NCBI GenBank assembly: GCA_045580165.1
Contig: JAZNNG010000074.1
Span: 1-33,818 of the forward strand
Origin: UBA4717 sp045580165
Lineage (GTDB): Bacteria; Bacillota; Clostridia; Oscillospirales; CAG-272
Reading direction: 5' to 3'
DNA: 33,818 bases
Both the position numbers and the translations under genes were made by a program. The notes beneath the pieces were generated by a model. It saw only the letters and a program-made list of their open reading frames with translations, was not told the DNA's origin and did not search any database. Positions 16,242 through 24,332 of the stretch are shown piece after piece (positions within the stretch are counted from its first letter, which is position 1; every line of letters starts with the position of its first letter).

Positions 16242-16964
16242 CTAATTCTCATACCAGTACTTAAAGCTGTTCATATATTCGGTCTTTTCATAACAAAGGA
16301 CGTATTTTGACACCGCAGTAAACTCGGACGCTCTGTCGGGGAGTATCTCGCGCACCGCCTGAGGTAAAAATTCGGTGAATTTTACCTCCATTACGCACTT
16401 GCCCGGCTCAAGCACGTTCAGCGTGGGTAAGTTCGGGTCGAAAATATCAAATCCGCCGATCGCCGCCCGTACGTCCATATCGAAGGTTATTCTGACCGTT
16501 CCCTCGTCCATTATCCACGGCTCGCGGTCGTAGTCGACAATGGTTCTCGGACGCATTCCGTTTGATACGCACTCAATGTAGAATTCTCTGCAAAGCGAAT
16601 GCGGACTCTCAAGAAGAAATCCGTAGTCGCCGTCAAGTATCTTATACACCTCGTCACGGGTAAGCGGTGCGGCTTCCTTATATATGTAGCTTCCGAATTT
16701 CTTTTTTCTCTCAAGCTTTATGCTTCTGTCGCTGCAATCGTATATTCTGATGCGGTACTTTTTTCTCTGAAGCACGCCTGCGTCCTTTTCCTCGTATGCG
16801 GTCTGAAAGTAGTCGTCAAAGTAAAGGCTCCTCAGCATATAGCCGCCGTTCGTTGCGTGCTTGTCAAGCTTCAGAATCGGTCTCAGTCGGCTGCATACCG
16901 CCTCCTTCTGAGCCGTATCTATCAGATACTTCCACTCGTTTCTGTATCTCTCAGCCTTCGACAT
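16242..16964 (-). CDS. VTC-domain (polyphosphate polymerase-like) protein
   Basis: A soluble protein of about 240 residues with the VTC fold of the eukaryotic polyphosphate polymerase Vtc4, a triphosphate-tunnel-type domain. Visible family elements: YRNEWKYLID at the N-terminus, LRSLYFDDYF, the basic strand RKKYRIRIYD, IKLERKKKFG, TFDMDVRA, and CVMEVKFTEFLP near the end. Alternating Lys/Arg and Glu on these strands are what line the tunnel in the family. Bacterial members next to CotH and DUF4956 genes are uncharacterised. The ATG at 16964 is chosen because GGAGG (16971-16975) lies 6 bases upstream; this gives a 14-bp overlap with the CotH gene. Upstream Met codons lack proper spacing. Confidence 0.85.
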   Translation of the reverse strand: MSKAERYRNEWKYLIDTAQKEAVCSRLRPILKLDKHATNGGYMLRSLYFDDYFQTAYEEKDAGVLQRKKYRIRIYDCSDRSIKLERKKKFGSYIYKEAAPLTRDEVYKILDGDYGFLLESPHSLCREFYIECVSNGMRPRTIVDYDREPWIMDEGTVRITFDMDVRAAIGGFDIFDPNLPTLNVLEPGKCVMEVKFTEFLPQAVREILPDRASEFTAVSKYVLCYEKTEYMNSFKYWYEN

Positions 16965-18714
16965 AAACATCCTCCACGACCTTGCCGTTTTCGTCAATAT
17001 AGAAGCATTTTGTGCCGTAGACCTTTCCGAATTCTATTACGTAGTAGTCAAACGCATACTGCTCGTATCCGCTTTCGTTTCTGGCTCTTACTCTTATAAA
17101 ATACTGTCCCTCGGGCAGCTTATCGAGCTTCAGCGCAGGAAGCTTTATGTTTTCTTCCTTGTAGATCACGTCTTTAAAGGTATAATCTCTCGCAAGCTCA
17201 AAGGTGTAGGTTATTTTTTCGGAGTTGAAATCGTACGAGTTATCCCAAACGAACTCGAGCTTGTCCCCCTCAGCGGTAGGAACACCTATATAGAACGGCT
17301 GAGGCTTTTTGAACGATTCCTCGTAAAGCTTGTAGCTTATCTCAACCTCGTTCGGAACAACTGCGAGTATTTGGTTGTATTCCTCAAGGGTCAGAGGCAT
17401 ATACATAACGTCGGGCATCGAGTAGAGGTAAGGCTTTAATACCTCGGCGTATGCGTTTGCCATTTCACCCACGCGCTCTGCCGACAGATATTCTCGAAGC
17501 TCCTCTACCGCATTGTCAAGCGCCGTGCGGAAGCGCTCGGACTTGAGAGCGCGCTGGAACAGGGCGTTACCCCAATAGTTACTTATTCCCGTTTCCCACT
17601 CACTGTAATCACTTCTGCCCTGCATTTCGTACTCCTGTCTTTTGAATGCGGCGTCGTTATCCCACGAATAGAAATACCATTTTTCCGAATTCAAAGGCGA
17701 GTAGATATAGCAGTTTCGGCTCTGTGTATCGACGTTTCCGACGAGTATCTGGAACGCCATCCAATAGGTAAGATTTTCAATATCAAAATGCTTGTCGAGG
17801 ACCTCGTCGATGGGTAAGGCGTAATCGTTTACGTCCTTTAGCATTTTTATAAGCTTTGAGTGATCGTCGTCACCCTTGGTCTCAAGCATATACTCAAACG
17901 CGGCTTCATCGTATGTCGGGTCGGTCTTTAGCTTTATTACGTCATCGTATCTGTAAAACTCAAACGAGTTTATTTTATATAGATGTCCGTTTTTGTCAAG
18001 CCCGTGTGCCTTGAGCGCGGTTTTGTTGAGCTGCTCGACCTGCGTGTATATGCCGTAGTCCTCAAACTCGCCGCTACCGCCCTCGGTGGTATCCTTTACC
18101 CAGAGATGCACAAAGGTGGTACGGAGTCCGAGCATCTGCTCAACCCCCGCCATAAGGTCGTAGGCGATTTTGTTTCTGAAGCGCATACCGTCGGTCATAT
18201 GCTTATTGAGGGCGATGGTGGTCTGACCTCTCCACGAGCCCTTATTGTCTTTTATGCTGATTTTGTAGTTTTTCTGTGGGTTTTTACTCGAGGTCTGTCC
18301 TCTTATCTGTACCGTACAGTTTGAGGAGATCTGACCGTAGCCAAGCTCGCCCTCGATAAGACCGTTTTCGTCGCCCACCTGCAATAGTCCCGCTACCTTG
18401 TATCTGTCGATACCGAGCTCGTCATAGTAGTACGCCGAGTAGGTGTTTATCTCTTCCCACGTGTGATCTGTGTTCTCGGCAGTGTTTCCCGTGGAAACGG
18501 TCAGGTACATAGTAACCACCTCTAAGGGGTCGTAGGCTTCATAAAGAAGCTTCTTGTCCCTGAGATGTACCTCGTTTATTGAAGCACTTTCCTTTTTCTC
18601 AACGTCCGCACCGTGGCTTTCGCCGACTGTTTCGGAAAGCTCACCGCAGGACGCAAGCGTCAGCAGTGCAAGCACGAGAGATAAAAAAACTGCAATTTTT
18701 CGTGTTAAACTCAT
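16951..18714 (-). CDS. CotH-kinase family lipoprotein
   Basis: A predicted extracytoplasmic lipoprotein of 587 residues: signal peptide 1-22 with lipobox LASC and acylated C23. The CotH protein-kinase-like domain follows, with the nucleotide-pocket motif IRGQTSSKNPQKNYKI at 137-152, a catalytic-loop-like GNVDTQSRNCY at 326-336 (D329, N334) and the metal-binding WDNDAAF at 351-357 (D352, D354). After about residue 465 there is a beta-sandwich, fibronectin-III-like segment. CotH of Bacillus phosphorylates spore-coat proteins; for surface-anchored homologues the substrate is unknown. The ATG overlaps the pelG stop as ATGA, tying it firmly to the Pel operon. Confidence 0.9.
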   Translation of the reverse strand: MSLTRKIAVFLSLVLALLTLASCGELSETVGESHGADVEKKESASINEVHLRDKKLLYEAYDPLEVVTMYLTVSTGNTAENTDHTWEEINTYSAYYYDELGIDRYKVAGLLQVGDENGLIEGELGYGQISSNCTVQIRGQTSSKNPQKNYKISIKDNKGSWRGQTTIALNKHMTDGMRFRNKIAYDLMAGVEQMLGLRTTFVHLWVKDTTEGGSGEFEDYGIYTQVEQLNKTALKAHGLDKNGHLYKINSFEFYRYDDVIKLKTDPTYDEAAFEYMLETKGDDDHSKLIKMLKDVNDYALPIDEVLDKHFDIENLTYWMAFQILVGNVDTQSRNCYIYSPLNSEKWYFYSWDNDAAFKRQEYEMQGRSDYSEWETGISNYWGNALFQRALKSERFRTALDNAVEELREYLSAERVGEMANAYAEVLKPYLYSMPDVMYMPLTLEEYNQILAVVPNEVEISYKLYEESFKKPQPFYIGVPTAEGDKLEFVWDNSYDFNSEKITYTFELARDYTFKDVIYKEENIKLPALKLDKLPEGQYFIRVRARNESGYEQYAFDYYVIEFGKVYGTKCFYIDENGKVVEDVYVEG

Positions 18715-20171
18715 TTTTTATCCTTTCTGCCGAATTTCTCGTCCATAAAAACTCCGAGTCTTGCAAAGAATCCGCTTCTGTCCTCTGCCACAAGCGGCTG
18801 AGCCGCGAGTATGTAGTACGGAAGCCTTTTGGTAAAGTAATCGAGTCTGATGACTGCGACTATTGTAAAGGCAAGAGATGCCAGCAAAAAGCCGAAGCCG
18901 TAATAAACCGACGGGAACATAAGCGACACGAGGGTGAACACCACCGAGCCTGCGGCAAACACCGCGCTCGTGAGGAGCGAGCCCTTGTAGTCGGTAAAAT
19001 AAAGAAGTATCAGCATAAGCATATTTCCAATGGCGTAAAGTCCGTACGCTACGCACAGTGTTCTGAAGTATCCTCTCATCATTTCATTGAAGCCGAGAGG
19101 AAGCGCGTCGAGAACATATCCGCCGACCGCTATACAGACCGCCGTGAACAAAAGCTGCTTTATCGCGGTGTAAAGAAGCTCTGTTTTCAGCGTTTTGAGC
19201 ATCTCCTTTTCCGCCTGCTTGATGTCACCGATGGTTCCCTTGTAATTATAAAGACTATAATGGTTTCTATACTTTGAGTAAAAATTGACCTCGACCGACA
19301 CCACGAAATTGACCGTCGTCATTATGGTGGTCAAAAACGCTATCAGCGCGGGAACGTCGTAAAACGGCGCGCTGTATAAGAGTCCGTGCACCTGCACTCC
19401 TATTTCGCTGAACCATATTGTAATAATGTGAGCGAACATTCCCGCGTTCACGAGAAGTCCCGTAAGCGCAAGAGGCAAAAACTCGTCTATCCACTTCATA
19501 AAGGTAAACGCGCCAACCTCTGATTCGGGAAAATAGCCCTGTATCAGTACTACGTCCCAGATCATCATTATTCCGTATCCAACCGTCACCGCACATAAGA
19601 GCGATTCTATCGCGGGAAGTCCGCATTTCAGAAGAATAAAGCCGATCATGAATATTGATAAGATCGATGTCAAAAACGATACGGAAATGCTTCTATAATC
19701 CTTTATGGCGCTGAGATAGCTCATCGCGTTCCACACTATTATAAGCTCGTTAAAGAAAATAAAGCACAAAAACTGCTGCAAGAATGTCGCGCCGGAAAAA
19801 AAGAGAAATATGCCGTACAGGATACTGCCCGGTATCATCATTATCACGCTCGAGCCCCAAAAGGACGGAAGCACTGCCTGATGATTTTCCTCATACATCA
19901 TATCGGCGGCATATCTGGTAACCACCATCGAAAAGAACGCAGTCGCCATAATTGACGCAAGGAGCGTATAGGTTATCATACATATAAGAAGCTCTCTGTT
20001 ATATACGGGAACTCCCGAGACGGAGCAAAGTCCCATCAGACCGAGTAAGAGCAATACGCCGAGTAACATCGGTCCCGCGCACACGACCGTCGCATAGCCG
20101 AATGCCTTTACCGATTCAAATATTCCTCTTTTGGCAAACAGACGTTTAAGCTCAAAGCCTATGCCTGCCAC
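18711..20171 (-). CDS. pelG: Pel exopolysaccharide transporter PelG
   Basis: Inner-membrane polysaccharide transporter of the MOP superfamily, 486 residues with about twelve helices. The N-terminus MAGIGFELKRLFAKRGIFE is characteristic of PelG, followed by the GYATVVCAGPMLLG helix. The start is a GTG at 20171 inside the pelF 3' end (13-bp overlap), with GGAGG sequences just upstream. PelG acts with PelD, PelE and the glycosyltransferase PelF to move the polymer across the membrane (established for Pel systems). No outer-membrane secretion genes follow, as expected for a Gram-positive. Confidence 0.93.
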   Translation of the reverse strand: MAGIGFELKRLFAKRGIFESVKAFGYATVVCAGPMLLGVLLLLGLMGLCSVSGVPVYNRELLICMITYTLLASIMATAFFSMVVTRYAADMMYEENHQAVLPSFWGSSVIMMIPGSILYGIFLFFSGATFLQQFLCFIFFNELIIVWNAMSYLSAIKDYRSISVSFLTSILSIFMIGFILLKCGLPAIESLLCAVTVGYGIMMIWDVVLIQGYFPESEVGAFTFMKWIDEFLPLALTGLLVNAGMFAHIITIWFSEIGVQVHGLLYSAPFYDVPALIAFLTTIMTTVNFVVSVEVNFYSKYRNHYSLYNYKGTIGDIKQAEKEMLKTLKTELLYTAIKQLLFTAVCIAVGGYVLDALPLGFNEMMRGYFRTLCVAYGLYAIGNMLMLILLYFTDYKGSLLTSAVFAAGSVVFTLVSLMFPSVYYGFGFLLASLAFTIVAVIRLDYFTKRLPYYILAAQPLVAEDRSGFFARLGVFMDEKFGRKDKK

Positions 20172-21577
20172 TCGTCCTCCACCTCCTTATAGAGATTCTT
20201 GTATTTCGTGATCATTATGTTATATCTGAAGTATTCGTACGCCCTTTTCTGACCTGCCTCGCCGCATTTGAGTATAAGCTCACGCGAGTTGCAGAACATT
20301 TCCATTGCCGAGGCAAGCTTTTCTCTCTGCATGGGGGGCGCTATAAATCCCGCTTTTCCGAACGGGTCGCCCGGCTTGCCGTCAAGAAGCTCGCTGCAGC
20401 ATCCAACGTCGGTGGTCACTGCGGGGCGTCTTGCCGCAAAGGATTCAAGCACCGACAGAGGCTGTCCCTCGGAGATGCTTGTCAGCAGGGTGAAATCGAG
20501 CTTTTCAAAGTATTCTATGATATTTACTCTGCCCGTGAATATTATTTTATCTTCAAGCCCGAGCGAACGTACCAGCGCATAGCATTCCTCGGCGTACTCC
20601 TCGTCGTCAACACCGCCCATTATGTGAAGGCGCGCGTTGTCAACTCTTGAGCAAAGCTCGAAGAACGCGTATATCATAGTCTTTATGTCCTTGATGGGCG
20701 CAAGACGTACTACCGCGCCGATATCGACCTTTCCGTCCTCCTTCTTGAGAGGAATGTTGCACAGTCGCTCGTAGCTTATTCCGTTTTCGATCACTCGGCA
20801 TTTTTCGGGATCGCAGCCCATATCTATCTGCGTATACATAGCTCTCGTGAAAAGCGCGGTCACACGAAAGGCTCTATCGTAGATGAGGTCGGAGAGCATA
20901 TAGAAAAAGTCTATCCATTGCGGCTTGAACGCGCGCGCTACCCACTTTGCGCGGATTATCTCCTCTTCTCTTTCGCGGGTATATATACCGTGCTCTGTCA
21001 GAAGCAGGGGCTTTTTGTTTATGTACGCACCCATTGAAGCGAGAAGTCCGCCGTATCCCGTCGAGATGGCGTGGTAAACGTCGGCGTCGGGTATCTCGGT
21101 GCCCATCAGGTACAGGACGGGTAAAAGTCTTGAGCGCACCGAATGAAAGGCTTCCGAAAACGCTATGTACGGAAATTCCTTCTCGCAGGTTTCGGTCAGA
21201 ATTTTCAAAAAGCTCTCGCTTTTAAGGTATGACATCGGGTTTATCTTCTTTACCTGATACATATCGAAAAGCAGATCCCAGTCCGGATGATCCGAGGTTA
21301 CCAAACGCGAGAGCGCCTCTCTTTCGGGCGCTGTAAAGCTATGTGAAAGCACGCCCTTGTCCCGTACTCTGAGCGCGTCGTCGAGGAACACCTGATATAC
21401 CTCACTCACGTTCTCGGGCAGCTTGTATACGAATTTGTCACGATCCTCGGCCTTGGCGCCGATGACCCAAAGTACAAACTCGTGCTCGGGCATTTCGGTT
21501 ATATATTGGTGCATCCAGGTGGACACGCCGCCGTTTATATAGGGGTAGCACCCCTCCAAAACCAAACAGATCCTCAA
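20159..21577 (-). CDS. pelF: Pel glycosyltransferase PelF
   Basis: Cytosolic GT4-type glycosyltransferase that polymerises the Pel polysaccharide, 472 residues. The N-terminal PelF (DUF3492) signature is MRICLVLEGCYPYINGGVST. The C-terminal nucleotide-sugar domain contains VVRLAPIKDIKTMIYAF and the EX7E motif SEGQPLSVLESFAARRP. The start is TTG at 21577: AGGAG (21584-21588) lies 6 bases upstream and overlaps the stop of the preceding gene, so use of the rare start codon is well supported. UDP-sugar specificity cannot be read from the sequence. Confidence 0.94.
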   Translation of the reverse strand: MRICLVLEGCYPYINGGVSTWMHQYITEMPEHEFVLWVIGAKAEDRDKFVYKLPENVSEVYQVFLDDALRVRDKGVLSHSFTAPEREALSRLVTSDHPDWDLLFDMYQVKKINPMSYLKSESFLKILTETCEKEFPYIAFSEAFHSVRSRLLPVLYLMGTEIPDADVYHAISTGYGGLLASMGAYINKKPLLLTEHGIYTREREEEIIRAKWVARAFKPQWIDFFYMLSDLIYDRAFRVTALFTRAMYTQIDMGCDPEKCRVIENGISYERLCNIPLKKEDGKVDIGAVVRLAPIKDIKTMIYAFFELCSRVDNARLHIMGGVDDEEYAEECYALVRSLGLEDKIIFTGRVNIIEYFEKLDFTLLTSISEGQPLSVLESFAARRPAVTTDVGCCSELLDGKPGDPFGKAGFIAPPMQREKLASAMEMFCNSRELILKCGEAGQKRAYEYFRYNIMITKYKNLYKEVEDEWQA

Positions 21578-21586
21578 TTTTTTCTC

Positions 21587-23431
21587 CTATTTAAGGAACA
21601 CGGTCACCGTGTCCCGCTTTGCTTCAACCAGGTACAGATTCCCTGTAACCCTCGTGAGTCTTCCGCCGTCGATCGTTAGCGGCTCGTCCTTATTGAACCT
21701 CACCATCACCCACGCCTCGTCATAGAAATTTCCTATTTTCAGAGTATATTTCCCGTCGCCCTTTTCGACCGAAACGGTTGAAGCGATGTAACGTTGTATC
21801 GCGCCCGACATTTCACTCGCCGTGAAGTTTCTTATCATGGGTGCAGACGAATATAGCCAGCTCAAATAATCGTTAAAGCCCGTCTTCAGCCTCTCCCATC
21901 CAAGCTCAGCCCCGCGATCGGGGTCAAGCGAGTCGTCGGGGTGGCTAAAGTGGCTGTTTGCAAGGTGCAGGTTAAGCTCTGACATTATACCGAGTGTTGT
22001 AAATTCGTCAAGCTCACATCCGGAGGCAATACGGGGAAGGTCAACGATTCCGTTTACATCAACATCAAATTCCTGTATGCAGGCAAAATCAAGCTGATCG
22101 TCGGGAAGATATATTCCCGATATCGTTCTTATCTGCGGATACTCACTTATAAGGAACTCCCTGCCCTCGTCGGACAAAAGGTTTGACGGGGGAACGTAGA
22201 CCGACATATTGACGTCCGGGAAAAGCTCGTCGCAAAAGTCCACAAGCTCGTCAAACGCGCTCTTCATAGCGTCCGTGCTATCCCATATTTTATAATCGTA
22301 GATGCCTTTGTAATCGGCACCATCAAGACAAAGCGGCTGATGATTGTAGCCGTGATAGCCTATCTCTCCACCCTGCCTCATAAGCATATTTCCAAAATTC
22401 AGGAAGGTGCCCTTGTCGGGGGCGGGGGTTGTGGTGCCGTCCACCGTGTCATCGTAGCATTCTATCGCAAGTCCCGTATACTTGATGCCGTATCGGTCGG
22501 TGAAATTCATCATATCGGGCCACCAGATATTAACGTAAAAGTCGCGGATGGTGGTGTTATAGTCCCTCTCTATGTACTCGCTCGAGCCCGACGGTATCTG
22601 TGACGGGAAGTCATCGAGGAAGAAGGTGGAGGCGTTTATTACGGGGTACGCCACCACGTCCTTGAGCAAGGAGTAGGACGCCGCGAAAAAGCCTCTCGTA
22701 ACCTTTTCGTAAATTCCGAAGTTATTTATGACGAATTTTCCCTCGCCGTATGCGCATTCCCATATAAGCGGTACCTTTTTTTCGTCGTCGGTATACGCGT
22801 ATACTTTTGCTTTTTCGGTAAGCTGCAGGGCAAGTGCCGAATCAAACGGGCTCGGAACTGCAAAGCCTCTGCCGCCGCCAACCATAAAGTCGGCGTCGAC
22901 GTATATGCCTTCAACAAGCGTATTTTCATACGATGCCTCAGCAATTCCCATCATTCCCTCAAGTATTGCCGAATAGAGATTTTTTCTGAGTGTCAGAGGG
23001 AAATACGCGCCGCCGCCCTCGCGTACGAAGTCGGCAATCTCTAAAACCGATTCTCCCAACGGCTCAAGGTCAACGAGAAGCACAGTCACCGCATCAAAGC
23101 CGTCAAATTCCGGAACCGACTCGTGTGCAAGGTCGACGGGAACATACCCTACCTTCATATCCTTGTAGGTGACCTCGAACTCCTTATAAGCGATAACGCT
23201 CTCTGTACTGTTACTGTTCCAAAGCAAAAGGTCGGTCTTCGGGATGCTTTCCCACGCGGTCTCTTTGGTGACAATTTCTTCCGTGGGCATATAACCGATC
23301 GAACGGTGCTGGTAATTGTAGCTTATTCCGCTTCTCTCGATAAAGCATATCACACCGATAAGGGTGAATATAAGGGCAACCAAAACAATTCCGCCAAATC
23401 TGAAACCGTTCGCCTTCTTTAGCTTTTCCAA
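21587..23431 (-). CDS. pelADA: PelADA-type membrane-anchored polysaccharide deacetylase (DUF2194)
   Basis: A 614-residue protein with one N-terminal membrane helix (about 12-30) and an extracellular body. Residues 55-260 form an alpha/beta domain; the deacetylase domain starts at about 265. Candidate metal and catalytic residues are D273/D274 in FFLDDFPS and the HxxxH of GYHGYNH (H360, H364), matching the PelA deacetylase pattern. Late residues form a beta-sandwich tail. The glycoside-hydrolase domain of proteobacterial PelA is absent, which is the Gram-positive PelADA form. It partly de-N-acetylates Pel so that it becomes cationic (family knowledge). The start is TTG at 23431 with GGAGGA (23441-23446) 9 bases upstream, overlapping pelE by 13 bp. 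Confidence 0.88.
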   Translation of the reverse strand: MEKLKKANGFRFGGIVLVALIFTLIGVICFIERSGISYNYQHRSIGYMPTEEIVTKETAWESIPKTDLLLWNSNSTESVIAYKEFEVTYKDMKVGYVPVDLAHESVPEFDGFDAVTVLLVDLEPLGESVLEIADFVREGGGAYFPLTLRKNLYSAILEGMMGIAEASYENTLVEGIYVDADFMVGGGRGFAVPSPFDSALALQLTEKAKVYAYTDDEKKVPLIWECAYGEGKFVINNFGIYEKVTRGFFAASYSLLKDVVAYPVINASTFFLDDFPSQIPSGSSEYIERDYNTTIRDFYVNIWWPDMMNFTDRYGIKYTGLAIECYDDTVDGTTTPAPDKGTFLNFGNMLMRQGGEIGYHGYNHQPLCLDGADYKGIYDYKIWDSTDAMKSAFDELVDFCDELFPDVNMSVYVPPSNLLSDEGREFLISEYPQIRTISGIYLPDDQLDFACIQEFDVDVNGIVDLPRIASGCELDEFTTLGIMSELNLHLANSHFSHPDDSLDPDRGAELGWERLKTGFNDYLSWLYSSAPMIRNFTASEMSGAIQRYIASTVSVEKGDGKYTLKIGNFYDEAWVMVRFNKDEPLTIDGGRLTRVTGNLYLVEAKRDTVTVFLK

Positions 23432-24303
23432 AATGCCAGCTCCTCCTTTGCCCTTGACGAGAGGTATATTCTTCCTCTTTCCGTTTCCTCAATAAGCTCC
23501 TTTATGCCGTCCGCATCGCCGAGCGCGGCAAAATAGCGGAGTCTTAAAATGACAGACTCCTCACTCGTCGGCCACAGCTCAAGCACCTTGTCGATTATGA
23601 CCTTACAATCGGTATAGTTTCCGAGCTTAAGCTCGTTTATGGCAAGTCTTACGTAATCCTCAAGTCCTCCCGCCATAGAAATCTTCTTTTTGGCGAGGGT
23701 CGAAAACAGGCTTCTGTTCATTAGCTCGAGCTGTCCCTGCATAAGTCCCTGCTCAAGGCAGCTCCACAAAAAATTACAGTACTCCTCAACGACCTCATAG
23801 TTATCTGGCTCACGGGAATATCTCGTTTCAAGCTGCTGGAGAGTATAATCGTTTTCCTTGGATATCTCCACCATCGCGGTAACTGCGTAGTGAACGACCT
23901 CGGTATCCTCATTGTTTCCCGCCTTTTTAAGAAACTCAACGTATTCCTTTGGGTTATCGTTGAGCACGTCCATAATTATCTCGCGTCGCTCTCTCGCCGA
24001 GTTTACGATCAGAGCCTCCTCTATCGGCACTATCGAATCCGCGCCCTTGCCCTCGTCTACCGTGACGCTTTTGTAAAGCTCGGACTCAAGCTTCATCTTT
24101 TCTATATGAATATCGTACTTGCCGTCAACGTACGCGCCGACGTGGAAATGCAGTATAAGTGCCGCAACAAGTCCCCAAAACGGGATAAGCAGCACGATGA
24201 AAAACATATATTTATGTATTCTGAGATGCCCGAAGACTATTCCAAGAAGAACTATGACAGAACAGAGGATATGTACTGCCGAAAATATTAAATATAGCTG
24301 CAT
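23419..24303 (-). CDS. pelE: Pel assembly protein PelE
   Basis: A 294-residue protein with two N-terminal membrane helices (about 3-27 and 31-55), then a soluble helical part with tetratricopeptide-like repeats (clearest after about residue 140; YVRLAINELKLGNYTDCKVI and EESVILRLRYFAALGDADGI are typical). Position between pelD and pelADA plus the 2TM-TPR layout identify PelE, the protein that bridges PelD with the synthase complex. I chose the ATG at 24303, 7 bases after AGGAG (24311-24315), over the adjacent GTG. The gap to pelD is 29 bases. Confidence 0.85.
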   Translation of the reverse strand: MQLYLIFSAVHILCSVIVLLGIVFGHLRIHKYMFFIVLLIPFWGLVAALILHFHVGAYVDGKYDIHIEKMKLESELYKSVTVDEGKGADSIVPIEEALIVNSARERREIIMDVLNDNPKEYVEFLKKAGNNEDTEVVHYAVTAMVEISKENDYTLQQLETRYSREPDNYEVVEEYCNFLWSCLEQGLMQGQLELMNRSLFSTLAKKKISMAGGLEDYVRLAINELKLGNYTDCKVIIDKVLELWPTSEESVILRLRYFAALGDADGIKELIEETERGRIYLSSRAKEELAFWKS

Positions 24304-24332
24304 CACATATCTCCTTTCTGCCGTTTGATACG

